A program made the position numbers and the translations under genes. A stretch of DNA of 64,000 bases from Edaphobacter sp. 12200R-103 (GTDB taxonomy: Bacteria > Acidobacteriota > Terriglobia > Terriglobales > Acidobacteriaceae): positions 496,001 to 560,000 of the forward strand of contig NZ_CP048114.1 of the NCBI RefSeq assembly GCF_010093025.1. Reading direction: 5' to 3'. The number at the start of each line of letters is the position of its first letter. The first letter of the stretch is position 1. Positions 27,145 to 36,192 of the stretch are shown in pieces. The notes beneath the pieces are model-generated. The model was not told where the DNA came from. It did no database searches and worked only from the letters and a program-made list of their open reading frames with translations.

Positions 27145-28422
27145 TTACGGGTTCGGTATGTTGACCGTCGTTTGGTTAGAGTATGGGCTTTCGGGGCCGC
27201 CCGCAGCCACCGCAGTGACAACATAATAGTATGTCTTACCTGAGAGTACAGCGCTGTCGATGTACGATGTCGAGGTCTGAAGAGACGAATTGATCTTCTG
27301 ATATCCGGTTCCCGAGGCCGTTGACCGATAGACGTTATAGCCTGAGGTCCCGCTGCTTCCGGTCCAGGAAAGGGTCACGTTGTGGCTCGCTACCGCAGCT
27401 CCAGTGCCAGAGAGGAAGACGCCAAGAGAAGAGTTGGAGGCGTTGCTGGCGATGGTCAGTTTTCCAGAGGCAGAGCCGGTGGAAGTTGGTTTGAAAGTTA
27501 CAGCGAGCTGGAGCGCCTGTTTTGACGCGAGCGTGAACGGGGTTGCGGCGGAGGAGAAGGAGAAGCCTGTTCCCGTGATCGAAAGAGCGGATACTCTGAT
27601 CGATGATGATCCGGTGTTGATGATGGTCAACACTTGAGAGCTCGAACTACCCAAGGTAACGTTTCCGAATGCAAGGGAAGAGGCGCTTGCCGTGAGTGTT
27701 GATGCCGCTGAGACAGCATTGCCGGTGAGCAATACGGTCAAGCTTGGCGCCGAGCTGTTGTTTCCGATGAAGGTGACCGATCCGCTTGTGGCGCCCGCGG
27801 CTTTCGGAGCAAATGTAGCAGTATAAGTCTGAGTCGTGCGGGAGGATATCTTCAGTGGCGCCTGGACTCCGGAGATTGTAAAAGGGCCGGTGACCCTAAT
27901 GGATTTGATCATGGTCGTGCAGGTAGAGGAGAGTGTTGCTGAAGACGAGAGGACATACCCGACTGTCGTATCCCGGAAGGCGATGGAGGACGGGGTTGAT
28001 GTTAAGGAGCAGGTCGCGCCTGGAGGAATGACGACGGCTTTTCCGTTGATTTCTATAGTTTGTGACCCGCCTGTCTGTTGAATCTGGACTGTTTTATAAA
28101 CACCGGGGATCGGGTCGACATTATCGAAAGCGCCAGCTCCAACAGTAATTTTGACAGGAGCGGGGAAGGTCTTGGCTGCGGTCCAGGTCTCAGGGGTTAC
28201 CGTGCCTACGGTTCCGGTACTGCAGATGCCACTACTGACTGCGGTCGTGGCACATTTAGATTCAAGCTGGCCAAAACGAAGAGTAATCGCGCTTGAGGAA
28301 GTGACGACAGATCCCTCAGGAGCATTGAGGGTATACCAGGAAGGTGAAGTGGATTGCGAAAAGCTCAGCATAGGGAGGACGAAGAGATAAACAACGATTA
28401 CAATCGCTGGAATTCTACGCAT
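27145..28422 (-). CDS. Secreted choice-of-anchor-D (HYDIN-like) protein with C-terminal FN3
   Basis: A 425-residue protein with a signal peptide (YLFVLPMLSFSQ, cleavage near residue 23). Two ASPM/SPD-2/HYDIN-type immunoglobulin-like units are visible: SSIAFRDTTVGYVLSSS near residue 150 and SSLAFGNVTLGSSSSQVL near 245. A C-terminal fibronectin-III-like module has VTLSWTGSSGTSGYNVYRS. The N-terminal 140 residues have no clear match. The layout is a small version of the eight-repeat protein at 29309-32251, and both end in the same FN3 type. A structural or adhesive surface role is inferred; no enzyme motif is seen. Confidence 0.75.
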   Translation of the reverse strand: MRRIPAIVIVVYLFVLPMLSFSQSTSPSWYTLNAPEGSVVTSSSAITLRFGQLESKCATTAVSSGICSTGTVGTVTPETWTAAKTFPAPVKITVGAGAFDNVDPIPGVYKTVQIQQTGGSQTIEINGKAVVIPPGATCSLTSTPSSIAFRDTTVGYVLSSSATLSSTCTTMIKSIRVTGPFTISGVQAPLKISSRTTQTYTATFAPKAAGATSGSVTFIGNNSSAPSLTVLLTGNAVSAASTLTASASSLAFGNVTLGSSSSQVLTIINTGSSSIRVSALSITGTGFSFSSAATPFTLASKQALQLAVTFKPTSTGSASGKLTIASNASNSSLGVFLSGTGAAVASHNVTLSWTGSSGTSGYNVYRSTASGTGYQKINSSLQTSTSYIDSAVLSGKTYYYVVTAVAAGGPESPYSNQTTVNIPNP

Positions 28423-29308
28423 GTTGTCTGCCTTTCTAGGCTCTCAACTAACCAGAAGTGGAAAAGGCAATTTAGACACACGCAGGTTACTAGCTTTAGG
28501 AAGCCCTCTTTAGGGGATGTAGTTTCCTGTCCTGACAATCGTTAGATGTCGGCTGGTTTGTAACAAAAGTCTATCTCATGCTGCAGCTGTGTAACTACGA
28601 TGATCAGAGAATTGCACGATTCTTTAACAGCCAGGTGGATCAATCATTCCGGCGAATATGATCGGGACTCTCTTCGGTAGCTCTATCTGGACTGGAAAGC
28701 TTGTCATAGGTATGGCTACTCAATAGACGACCCGTTAGATGTATTCAGATTGCTTCTCTGTTGTTCTACTCAATCTTTTCGTCTGTTGGTTTGATCTTTG
28801 GGGGTATTTGCCGTTCTACTCTTCGCGGCGATGATGGCAGTTGACCTTGTACTAAGGATCACCTACTATCCAGATATAGCCAGAATCAACCTTAAATTAA
28901 TGAAAGGTGCGGTTTCGGCGGATTGATTCGCTTGCCTCCCCTCCTGCCACGCATATGCTAAATCCGGATAGATCGTGAGTTGGCTGATCTCCACGATTTA
29001 ATGCGGCAAAACTTGCTGTCGAATTCGTCTTCACTCTCACCATTTTGTGTCATTGAAACTGGGGCTATGAAGCGTTGAGACTCTTTCTGGAAGTACTTAA
29101 ACGTGTTCCAGTCGCAGTGATGTTGGCATCAAAGCCGTACTTATCCGATCCTCTCCGAGAGCGCATTTTTAACCTTTCCTGATCTGCAACATTGTTCTCT
29201 TTGTGCGTTTGCTGCCTGCTTGAATCTTTGAACGCTTTGAATCTGGCAAAGGGTACGTCGTCAATGCCTAAACTCTATCGTCCCGCTCCCCATTTTTTTT
29301 ACTTCTCG
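28423..29308. other. Long intergenic region between divergent HYDIN-type genes
   Basis: About 890 bases without a convincing gene. The region is visibly richer in A+T than its neighbours, with several T-rich runs. It should contain the promoters of the two divergent HYDIN-type genes, but no clear -24/-12 or -35/-10 pair stands out. A small hairpin (CCCT-CTTT-AGGG) lies near 28505. No tRNA or recognisable riboswitch was seen. A decayed gene or small RNA cannot be excluded. Confidence 0.4.
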
Positions 29309-32251
29309 ATGTCACGATTTCGTAAGAGAGGTTTTACTTCACTGGGCGTGGTTCTCCTGAGCTGCTGTCTGCTCGCCATTTTGGGATGCGGTTCGGGCAT
29401 CGTGATGCGTCCTGAAGGCTCGCTACAGATCAGTCCTGATACCCTCGATTTCGGTACGGTCGGTGTGGGCAAATCGATGTCGAAGACGGTGGCCCTCACC
29501 AATTCTGGAGTGACGGACGTTGCCATCGACAAGGTCAGTATGACCTCGTCAGCATTTGCGATCGCAGGAGGAAGTCAGTTTCCGATTATTATTCCTACGG
29601 GCAAGATGCGGAACATATCGGTGACCTTCGCGCCATCGTCCGGGCAGAATTATTCCGCGCAGCTTAAGTTTGTCGACGCCACATCGAAGGAAATGATACT
29701 GGTTTCGGCGCGGGGAAAAGGACAGCCTGAGGCAGAGGCGGTAGTACGGATGTCAGCCAGCGCTGACAGACTGGATTTCGGAGGCGTCCCAGTAAATACG
29801 TTGGCGACGAAGGAGCTTCTGCTAACCTCGACGGGAACAACGGCACTGACAATCAACTCCGTCTCGGTCAGCGGTTCAGGATTTGCGGTGATGGGAGGCA
29901 TGCTGCCTGTGACTCTGCAGCCAAATCAATCCCTGACGCTCACCGTTCAGTTTGATCCCACCACAACGAAGACTGTAAACGAAAACCTTACGATTCAAAG
30001 CACTGCCGTCGCGGGGCCAATGACGATTGCGTTGAGTGGCAGCGGGAGCAGCGGTGTTGTCGATGGGGGGAGTGGAGAAGGCACCCTGGTTTCTCGACTT
30101 GAAGCCAGCGCGGAGAGCGTGAGCTTTGGCGAAGTGACGATGAATACTTCAACAACGCAGATCATCACGCTGATTTCTACAGGGACTGCTCCGGTGACAG
30201 TAGATGCAGCGACGATCCTGGGCGATGGTTTTTCTCTGATTACGGGCAGTCTGCCGGTGACCTTGAATCCGACACAATCGGTGACCTTGCAGTTGCGATT
30301 TAATCCGACGATATCTGGCGCTGCCCACGGTCAACTGATGATCAGCAGTAATTCGTCCAATGGAGGGATGACGGAGATTCCCCTGAGCGGAACGGGTACC
30401 GCGATGCCAAGTCCGAATCTCACGGTGAGTGCCGGTGCTCTGGGTTTTGGCAATGTCACTGTTGATACAACAGCGACCCAGTCGTTGACACTGACATCGA
30501 CGGGAACCGGGCCAGTGACTGTGAGCGCTGCGATGATTACGGGCTCAGGATTTAGAGTAGTGGGAGCGGGCCTTCCAGCGGTGCTTAATCCCGCACAATC
30601 GATGACGCTGCAAGTTCAGTTCACTCCGATCAAGACCGGAGCTGCGAGTGGCCAGCTGATACTCAAGAGCGATTCGTCGACAGGAAGTACAACGATGATC
30701 GCTTTGAGTGGAGTAAGTACACCGACGCCCAGCCCCCTGCTGAAGTTAAGCGTAGGAAGTCTGAGTTTCGGTAACGTCATGATGAATTCGGCGGTGACAC
30801 AGACGCTTACGTTGAGCTCAACGGGAACGGCGGATTTAACGGTCAGCTCCGCGACGATTACAGGAGCAGGTTTCACAGTAGTGGGTGAGGCTCTTCCGGC
30901 GAGATTGACCGCAGGGCAAACGCTAACGTTGCAGGTCCAATTTCTTCCAGTCGCAACGGGTTCCGCCATCGGACAATTAACTATTAAAAGCAACTCATCA
31001 AGCGGAGACACAGCGGTCGTGGCGCTGAGCGGAATGGGAACGGCTCTGCCGGTACCGCAGCTTTCGCTGAGCGCGACAGAATTGAGTTTCGGCAATATAG
31101 CGACCAATGCGTCGGCGACTCAGCTCGTAACATTAACTTCGACGGGAACCGCTGCGGTGACGGTGAATGCCGCGAGGATTACAGGCAACGGATTCAGGAT
31201 TGTTGGAGCAGAGTTGCCAGTGATACTGAGCCCCGGCCAGTCGATGACATTGCAGGTGCAATTCATCCCTGGAGCCACGGGAGCAGCCTCAGGGCAGTTG
31301 ACGATCAGTAGCAACTCCACCTCGGGAAATATCGCTGTCGCGTTGAGTGGAACGGGAATAGCGATACCGAATCCTCGGTTGTCGGTGAGTTCTGGAAGCT
31401 TGTCCTTCGGCAATGTGACCGTAGATACAGCTTCTGTGCAGTATCTAACATTGACTTCGACTGGAACCTCACCGGTGACCGTGAGTTCTACCGCAATCTC
31501 AGGGGCAGGGTTCTCTATGGCTGCGGGCATTTTTCCTGTGACACTTGATCCGAATCAGTCCTTGACGCTGCAGGTGCAATTCAATCCAGCGACAGCCGGT
31601 GTTGCGACAGGGCAACTGACGATCGTTAGCGATGCGGTGAACGGCAGGACGACGAACCTGGTTCTGAATGGAAGTGGAATTGATGCTAATCCGCGACTGA
31701 CAGCCAGTACAACCAGCATGAGCTTCGATTCAGTATCGGTAAACACTCCGGCGATCAGGACGCTGACACTGACGTCGGTCGGAACCTCACCAGTGACCGT
31801 GAGTGGCGCTACAGTCTCAGGTATCGACTTCTCTCTGGTGGGCGGCAGATTCCCCGTCATATTGAACCCGAACCGGACGATGATGCTGCAGATCCAGTTT
31901 CTGCCGACGACAAATGGGGAGCTGAGTGGAAGCGTCACGATCGTGAGCGATAGCACCAGTGGAAATGTGACGGTTGCCTTGAGCGGTACTGGGACGGGAG
32001 CAGCGCCGGAGGTCGACCTCGGCTGGGACGCTCCCACTGACTCGCCTACCACCGTGATTGGATACAACATTTACCGTTCGACGGGTTCAAGCCGAAGTTT
32101 TGGTGTCATCAACCCCGATCCTGTAACGACGGTTACCTATATCGATAAGGCAGTTGTGAGCGGGACGAACTATTCATACATCGTGAAATCCGTCGATGTG
32201 AACGGTACAGAAAGCGCAGCGTCAAACCAGATCAACCTGAGCATCCCATAG
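29309..32251 (+). CDS. Lipoprotein with eight HYDIN-like repeats and a C-terminal FN3 domain
   Basis: A 980-residue protein if started at ATG 29309; this start gives a standard lipoprotein signal (Arg/Lys-rich start, hydrophobic core, LLAILGC with Cys27 as the lipidated residue). Longer starts at 29264 or 29192 would bury the signal. Eight choice-of-anchor-D units of roughly 100 residues follow, each with the core pattern L-x-F-G-x-V-x-x-x-T...LT-STGT-x-PVTV...L-x-P-x-Q-S-x-TLQVQF. A fibronectin-III-like module (GYNIYRSTGSSRSFG) ends the protein. It is probably an extended, outer-membrane-anchored surface protein. It lies directly before the polysaccharide-export operon and may be part of the matrix; no catalytic motif is seen. 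Confidence 0.8.
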   Translation: MSRFRKRGFTSLGVVLLSCCLLAILGCGSGIVMRPEGSLQISPDTLDFGTVGVGKSMSKTVALTNSGVTDVAIDKVSMTSSAFAIAGGSQFPIIIPTGKMRNISVTFAPSSGQNYSAQLKFVDATSKEMILVSARGKGQPEAEAVVRMSASADRLDFGGVPVNTLATKELLLTSTGTTALTINSVSVSGSGFAVMGGMLPVTLQPNQSLTLTVQFDPTTTKTVNENLTIQSTAVAGPMTIALSGSGSSGVVDGGSGEGTLVSRLEASAESVSFGEVTMNTSTTQIITLISTGTAPVTVDAATILGDGFSLITGSLPVTLNPTQSVTLQLRFNPTISGAAHGQLMISSNSSNGGMTEIPLSGTGTAMPSPNLTVSAGALGFGNVTVDTTATQSLTLTSTGTGPVTVSAAMITGSGFRVVGAGLPAVLNPAQSMTLQVQFTPIKTGAASGQLILKSDSSTGSTTMIALSGVSTPTPSPLLKLSVGSLSFGNVMMNSAVTQTLTLSSTGTADLTVSSATITGAGFTVVGEALPARLTAGQTLTLQVQFLPVATGSAIGQLTIKSNSSSGDTAVVALSGMGTALPVPQLSLSATELSFGNIATNASATQLVTLTSTGTAAVTVNAARITGNGFRIVGAELPVILSPGQSMTLQVQFIPGATGAASGQLTISSNSTSGNIAVALSGTGIAIPNPRLSVSSGSLSFGNVTVDTASVQYLTLTSTGTSPVTVSSTAISGAGFSMAAGIFPVTLDPNQSLTLQVQFNPATAGVATGQLTIVSDAVNGRTTNLVLNGSGIDANPRLTASTTSMSFDSVSVNTPAIRTLTLTSVGTSPVTVSGATVSGIDFSLVGGRFPVILNPNRTMMLQIQFLPTTNGELSGSVTIVSDSTSGNVTVALSGTGTGAAPEVDLGWDAPTDSPTTVIGYNIYRSTGSSRSFGVINPDPVTTVTYIDKAVVSGTNYSYIVKSVDVNGTESAASNQINLSIP
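29418..32005 (+). repeat. Eight tandem ~300-bp coding repeats (HYDIN-like modules)
   Basis: Eight related units of about 300 bases lie in tandem within one reading frame. Units 3-7 are the most alike (recurring ctgagtttcggcaa-type and acgggaaccg-type stretches); units 1, 2 and 8 are more diverged. Such arrays can change copy number by recombination. Confidence 0.8.
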
Positions 32252-32339
32252 AAATCGGGTGAAAGGTATGCCGATGGGTAACCCCATGAGGGGTGGTCCC
32301 AGGCAGAGAAAGTCCATGAAGTCAGGAAGCTACGAGAAA

Positions 32340-32356
32340 TTGCGTAAAGGTGCGCA
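32340..32356. promoter_or_regulatory. Putative activator-binding site, TTGCR-N6-TGYGCA
   Basis: TTGCGTAAAGGTGCGCA has the same 17-base pattern as sites at 25309 and 59665. A 16-base near copy, TTGCGCAATGTGCGCA, lies at 32464-32479. Both are 60-200 bases upstream of the export operon's sigma-54-like element at 32538. Confidence 0.45.
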
Positions 32357-32432
32357 ATCGCCTGCATACCTTTGCAAACGATAAATTTGCGCTTTGGGGA
32401 AATGCCTCAACCGCGTGTGCGAGCGGTTGCGA

Positions 32433-32448
32433 TGGTGCGGAATTTGCT
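32433..32448 (+). promoter_or_regulatory. Possible upstream sigma-54 promoter
   Basis: TGGTGC-GGAAT-TTGCT keeps GG-N10-GC and a perfect -12 box but deviates in the -24 box (TG instead of CA). It would start transcription near 32459, leaving a leader of about 150 bases. It is an alternative or additional promoter to the element at 32538. Confidence 0.35.
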
Positions 32449-32537
32449 AAATGGGGCGATATTTTGCGCAATGTGCGCAATCCTCTGCAATTTTTTGTAA
32501 TCCGGATCGGCCTTCTTTCCTGACAAGACTGGGATGT

Positions 32538-32553
32538 TGGCATGAATAACGCA
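32538..32553 (+). promoter_or_regulatory. Sigma-54-type promoter for the export operon
   Basis: TGGCAT-GAATA-ACGCA keeps GG-N10-GC and a near-perfect -24 box, with a weaker -12 box. Predicted start of transcription is near 32564, about 50 bases before the export gene. Enhancer-like TTGC/GCAA sites lie upstream. Confidence 0.5.
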
Positions 32554-32612
32554 CAATTGCGGACTATCGTCTTTGGCCCTTGATTTGCAATTCCTCAGTG
32601 TGTGGAGAGAGG

Positions 32613-33263
32613 ATGCGCATACATTTGTTGCTATCGCGAGTTGCGGCAGTTGTTTTGATCTCTGGCTCGACGTGTTTTTACGCGCAGAGCGTTGTCGCTA
32701 CCGCTAAGCATAAAGGTCCCCATTTATTGGGAAGCAACATACCAACCGGTTCGGTGCCTGAATCGACTGTGACAGCGGAGTCTTCAAAGTTTGCGTTGGG
32801 CCCCGCGGATGTCATCCACATTGCGGTCTGGAAGAATTCTGAACTCACGCAGACGGTGACGATCGGGCCGGACGGGTTCATTTCGCTGCCGCTGCTGGGG
32901 GATCTGCACGTAGCCGGGATGACGGCGAGCCAGCTTGCCGAAGATCTACAGACAAAGCTCAGTAGCTATTTGGTTAACGCGCGGGTAACGGTAAGTCTGG
33001 TGGAGATCCGCAGCCGCCAGGTGTTTGTGACCGGTCAGGTTGGTAAGCCTGGGGGGTATCCGCTGGTGGCGCCGATCTCGGTTCTGCAGTTGATTGCGCA
33101 GGCTGGAGGTCTGAACACCTTCGCCCACCGAAAGGATATTGTGATCCTGCGTGCTGCGGGCGATCAAGTGCAGAAGTTGAAGTTCAACTATAACAATGCG
33201 GTGCGGGGTGATGCGAAGCAGAATATCACCCTTCAGCCGGGCGATACGGTGATTGTTCCTTAG
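32613..33263 (+). CDS. Polysaccharide export outer-membrane protein (Wza-like)
   Basis: A 216-residue protein started at ATG 32613 with GGAG five bases upstream; the earlier TTG at 32580 lacks a ribosome site and would spoil the signal peptide. The signal peptide ends at about FYAQS. A Poly_export domain (LGPADVIHIAVWKN...GFISLPLLGDLHVAG) is followed by one SLBB domain (RQVFVTGQVGKPGGYPL). No lipobox Cys is evident and only one SLBB unit is present, so it is shorter than E. coli Wza. It would form the periplasmic/outer-membrane export channel. The outer-membrane barrel gene follows after 13 bases, and the chain-length and kinase genes complete a Wzx/Wzy-type operon. Confidence 0.9.
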   Translation: MRIHLLLSRVAAVVLISGSTCFYAQSVVATAKHKGPHLLGSNIPTGSVPESTVTAESSKFALGPADVIHIAVWKNSELTQTVTIGPDGFISLPLLGDLHVAGMTASQLAEDLQTKLSSYLVNARVTVSLVEIRSRQVFVTGQVGKPGGYPLVAPISVLQLIAQAGGLNTFAHRKDIVILRAAGDQVQKLKFNYNNAVRGDAKQNITLQPGDTVIVP

Positions 33264-33276
33264 GGCCAGCGACGTG

Positions 33277-34644
33277 ATGCGTAGAGCCGTCCAATTCGGA
33301 TTTGTGGTTGCATTGCTAGGGGGATGGCGTCCTCTGGCGCTACTGGCGCAGGAGTCAGTAGCGACGTCTGGCGACACGCAGACGCAGCAGACAGTGAACA
33401 ATGAGCTCACTCAGGCGGGGTCCAGGGATGATCCGAGTTCGAGAAGCGAAGATGCAACTTCAGTGAGCCCACAGAAAGAGGAGCCGGTGTATGCGGGATC
33501 TCTGAACGGTTCGGGACTAATTGCGATGGACGAGAGCGCAGAGAAGCACCTCCTGTTCTCGATGACGACGGGAGGGGGATGGGACACGAACCCGGGCAAC
33601 ATGGAGAAGGCTTCGTCGTCGGGGGTGTACAGTCTGAGCCCTTACCTGGGTTATAGGATGGCTACACAACGATCACAGTTAATTGTGCAGTATCAGCCGA
33701 CGTTTCTTGGATATAACTCAGAGGTATATGCGCGCCAGAGCCTGCACCGGGCGTCCGGGTCGATGCTGTTTACGCAGAGCGAGCGTCTGACCTGGAAGGT
33801 CGATGCGTTCGGAAACTATGGGCCGAACGGCACCCGGCTATTGTCATCGTCACAGGCGGTTGCGGTGGGCGAAGTTCCGGGGACAAGCGGAGCATCGTCG
33901 GCATCGTATCTGGGAAACTCGAGCAATCTGACCTATGTCGCCGGATCGGTGAGTGCGGCTTATAGGCTTTCAGAACAGGATACGATCGCGGTTACTGGAA
34001 CGAATGCCTATAGCCGGACGAGCGATCTTAACCAACAGGGCGGGATTGCAAATCTGCAAGTTGCATATACGCGGGCGGTCTCGGAGACAGTTAGCTGGAA
34101 TGGTTATGCGCAGGGCGGCCATTTCTACGGCGATCTGGCATATGAGACCTACGGCGCGGGAGGCGGACTCCGCTGGCGCCCACGGGAGCGTACGTCGCTT
34201 TCTGTGAGCGTGGGACCCCAGTTCACAACGTGCGACTGTGCAAGTTCCAGGACGGGATTAACGTACAGCGTGAGCTTCGGCACCCGAATCGCTGACAAAT
34301 GGCAGATGTACGCGCTGACAGACCATCTGCCGACGGTGTCGTACCTGGGGCCTTCGCTGTGGCAACGGAGCGCTTCGAGTGGGGTGCAGTACCAGGTTAC
34401 GCGGATCGGCGTCATCAGTGCCGACGTCGGATATATCAGCAGCGATACATTGAAGGCGGTCAGCTCGTACCGGGGAATCTCGTGGGGAGTGAACTATGGT
34501 TTCCATCTACCTCACGGACTTGCAGTGTTGTACACCTACCGGGGATATGCCACGAACACTGGCGGCGCGGAGACGAACCGCAATCTCGCCCAGGCATCGA
34601 TCACCTGGACGTATCGCGGGGGAGAGGTCTTTCAGGGAAGGTAA
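33277..34644 (+). CDS. Outer-membrane beta-barrel protein of the polysaccharide operon
   Basis: A 455-residue protein started at ATG 33277 (a GTG directly precedes it), with signal peptide ending LALLAQES. After a Ser/Gln-rich linker (about residues 25-85), the rest has alternating amphipathic strands with aromatic girdles and short turns, for example LSPYLGYRMATQRSQLIVQY and LSVSVGPQFTTC. This is typical of large porin-like barrels encoded in Acidobacteriota and Proteobacteria polysaccharide loci. Its position between export protein and chain-length regulator suggests a role in secretion of the polymer across the outer membrane. No close named family is recognised. Confidence 0.75.
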   Translation: MRRAVQFGFVVALLGGWRPLALLAQESVATSGDTQTQQTVNNELTQAGSRDDPSSRSEDATSVSPQKEEPVYAGSLNGSGLIAMDESAEKHLLFSMTTGGGWDTNPGNMEKASSSGVYSLSPYLGYRMATQRSQLIVQYQPTFLGYNSEVYARQSLHRASGSMLFTQSERLTWKVDAFGNYGPNGTRLLSSSQAVAVGEVPGTSGASSASYLGNSSNLTYVAGSVSAAYRLSEQDTIAVTGTNAYSRTSDLNQQGGIANLQVAYTRAVSETVSWNGYAQGGHFYGDLAYETYGAGGGLRWRPRERTSLSVSVGPQFTTCDCASSRTGLTYSVSFGTRIADKWQMYALTDHLPTVSYLGPSLWQRSASSGVQYQVTRIGVISADVGYISSDTLKAVSSYRGISWGVNYGFHLPHGLAVLYTYRGYATNTGGAETNRNLAQASITWTYRGGEVFQGR

Positions 34645-34656
34645 GGAACGGTGACG

Positions 34657-36192
34657 ATGCAGGACGAGGAACTGAATCCGGGGGGGGCCAACTCATTTAC
34701 GCCGAAACAGGCGTTCGCCGCGTTTCGCCGGCATGTTCACACGATGGTGCCGATGGGTTTGTTGCTACTTGCGGCCGGTATCGTGATCGTGTCAATGATG
34801 CCAAACGTCTATCGTGCGTCGACTACGATTCTGGTTGACCCACAGAAGATTCCGGAGCGCTACGTAGCATCGACGATCACGACGGACCTGAATGCGCGTC
34901 TGAACACCCTGACACAGCAAGTCTTGAGCGCAAGTCGCCTGCAAGAGATTATCGACAGGAACGATCTCTACCCCAAAATGAGGCAGAAGGCCTCGCGGGA
35001 AGAGGTGATCGACTACATGCGGTCGAAGACGAAGATCGACATCAAGGCGGCCTCGGAGGACCAGGGACTCAGCAGTTTCAGCATTACGTACGAGAGTGAG
35101 AACCGTGACCTGGTTGCGAAGGTGACCAACCAGTTGGCGGAGAGTTTTATTGCCTGGAATCTAAATGCGCGGGAGTTGCAGGCGCAGGGAACCAAGCAGT
35201 TTCTTTCGGGCGAACTGGACGAGGCGAAGAAGAGCCTCGAGGAGCAGGAGAGCGCCCTTCAGGCATACCGGCTGCAACACGCAGGCGCGACTCCCGACGC
35301 GCTGACGGGAAATCTGCAGGCTCTATCGCGCCTGCAAGCGGAGAGTCAGGCGAACGAAGACGCGATTGGCCGGCTGGATCAGGAACGGATCCTGCTGACG
35401 CAGACGAAGTCGAGCGACCCGCGAGGGATGCCGTTGACGGAACGAGACCGGTTGGTCCAGGAGCGTCGGCGTCTGGAGGGTGATCTGTCGAGGTTGAGGC
35501 AGCAGTTCACGGATTCGTATCCGGATGTGATTACGGTCAAGGAGCAGATCAAGGAGATCAATGCACGCCTCGCGACAATGCCAGAGTCGTTGGCTGGAAT
35601 CTCAGAGCCGATGGACACGAATACGAAGGTGAGGCTGGCCCTCATCGAGAAAGAGCTGGAGCGTCGTCATCAGCATAAAGCAGGCCTGCAGCAGCAGATT
35701 CAGTCGTTTCAAGGCAAGGTGGATTCGGTTCCGGTGCTTGAGACACGGCTGGCAGAGCTGACACGGAATTACGAAGTGTCACGGCAGAACTATCAGTCGC
35801 TGCTGGACAAGACGCTGTCGGCAGGTATGTCGGAAGAACTGGAGAAGAAACAGCAGGCTGAACGATTTACCGTGCTCGACGCGGCAAAGACCCCAGAGAA
35901 GCCAGTGAAGCCCGCGCGAGCTATCCTGTTTTCCGTAGTCATTGTGGCAGCGCTGCTGTTTCCGCTTGGTACTGTGCTGGTGAAGGAGCTTTTGAGTGGA
36001 GCAATTCGCGGTGAGGCGGAGCTGAAAGAGATGCTCACGCCGGGCATTCCTGTTCTAGGAACTATACCGCCGATCCAAAGCAAGTTGGATTTCCGACGTG
36101 AATGGTGGCTTCGCGTTCGGACAAGCCTTTTACTGCTGCTCACCTGTACCGCTCTTGCAATATTTCTTTTGAAGGTGAGGCCGGTTTTATGA
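34657..36192 (+). CDS. Polysaccharide chain-length determinant (Wzz/GumC family)
   Basis: A 511-residue protein with membrane helices near residues 30-50 (MVPMGLLLLAAGIVIVSMM) and near 420-440, plus a further C-terminal hydrophobic helix (LLLLLTCTALAIFLL). A Wzz domain (YRASTTILVDPQKIPERYV) follows the first helix, and a long periplasmic coiled coil spans about residues 170-400 (EEQESALQAYRL, RRRLEGDLSRLRQQF). The family sets polymer length and docks the BY-kinase. ATG 34657 has AAGGA nine bases upstream and is preferred over GTG 34651. The stop overlaps the kinase start as ATGA. No kinase domain is fused, so the bipartite arrangement applies. Confidence 0.9.
   Translation: MQDEELNPGGANSFTPKQAFAAFRRHVHTMVPMGLLLLAAGIVIVSMMPNVYRASTTILVDPQKIPERYVASTITTDLNARLNTLTQQVLSASRLQEIIDRNDLYPKMRQKASREEVIDYMRSKTKIDIKAASEDQGLSSFSITYESENRDLVAKVTNQLAESFIAWNLNARELQAQGTKQFLSGELDEAKKSLEEQESALQAYRLQHAGATPDALTGNLQALSRLQAESQANEDAIGRLDQERILLTQTKSSDPRGMPLTERDRLVQERRRLEGDLSRLRQQFTDSYPDVITVKEQIKEINARLATMPESLAGISEPMDTNTKVRLALIEKELERRHQHKAGLQQQIQSFQGKVDSVPVLETRLAELTRNYEVSRQNYQSLLDKTLSAGMSEELEKKQQAERFTVLDAAKTPEKPVKPARAILFSVVIVAALLFPLGTVLVKELLSGAIRGEAELKEMLTPGIPVLGTIPPIQSKLDFRREWWLRVRTSLLLLLTCTALAIFLLKVRPVL

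Larger units (their letters stand above)
32252..32612. other. Regulatory intergenic region before the polysaccharide-export operon
   Basis: About 360 bases without a gene. A short hairpin (ACCCC-AT-GAGGGGT type) lies near 32280-32294, just after the HYDIN gene stop. From 32339 to 32500 there are many TTGC/GCAA half-sites: ATTGCG...CGCAAT at 32339-32358, TTTGCAAA at 32371-32378, and TTGCGCAA followed by TGCGCAA at 32464-32480. Two sigma-54-type elements follow (32433 and 32538). This is the layout of an enhancer-dependent promoter. Confidence 0.6.

Noticed and set aside
29418-32005. CRISPR-like periodicity
   Set aside because: The ~300-base repeats are protein-coding modules without short identical repeats and unique spacers.
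32252-32330. Possible riboswitch after the HYDIN gene
   Set aside because: A short hairpin is present, but the conserved cores of c-di-GMP, cobalamin, glycine or similar riboswitches are not seen, and the position is downstream of a stop rather than in a leader.
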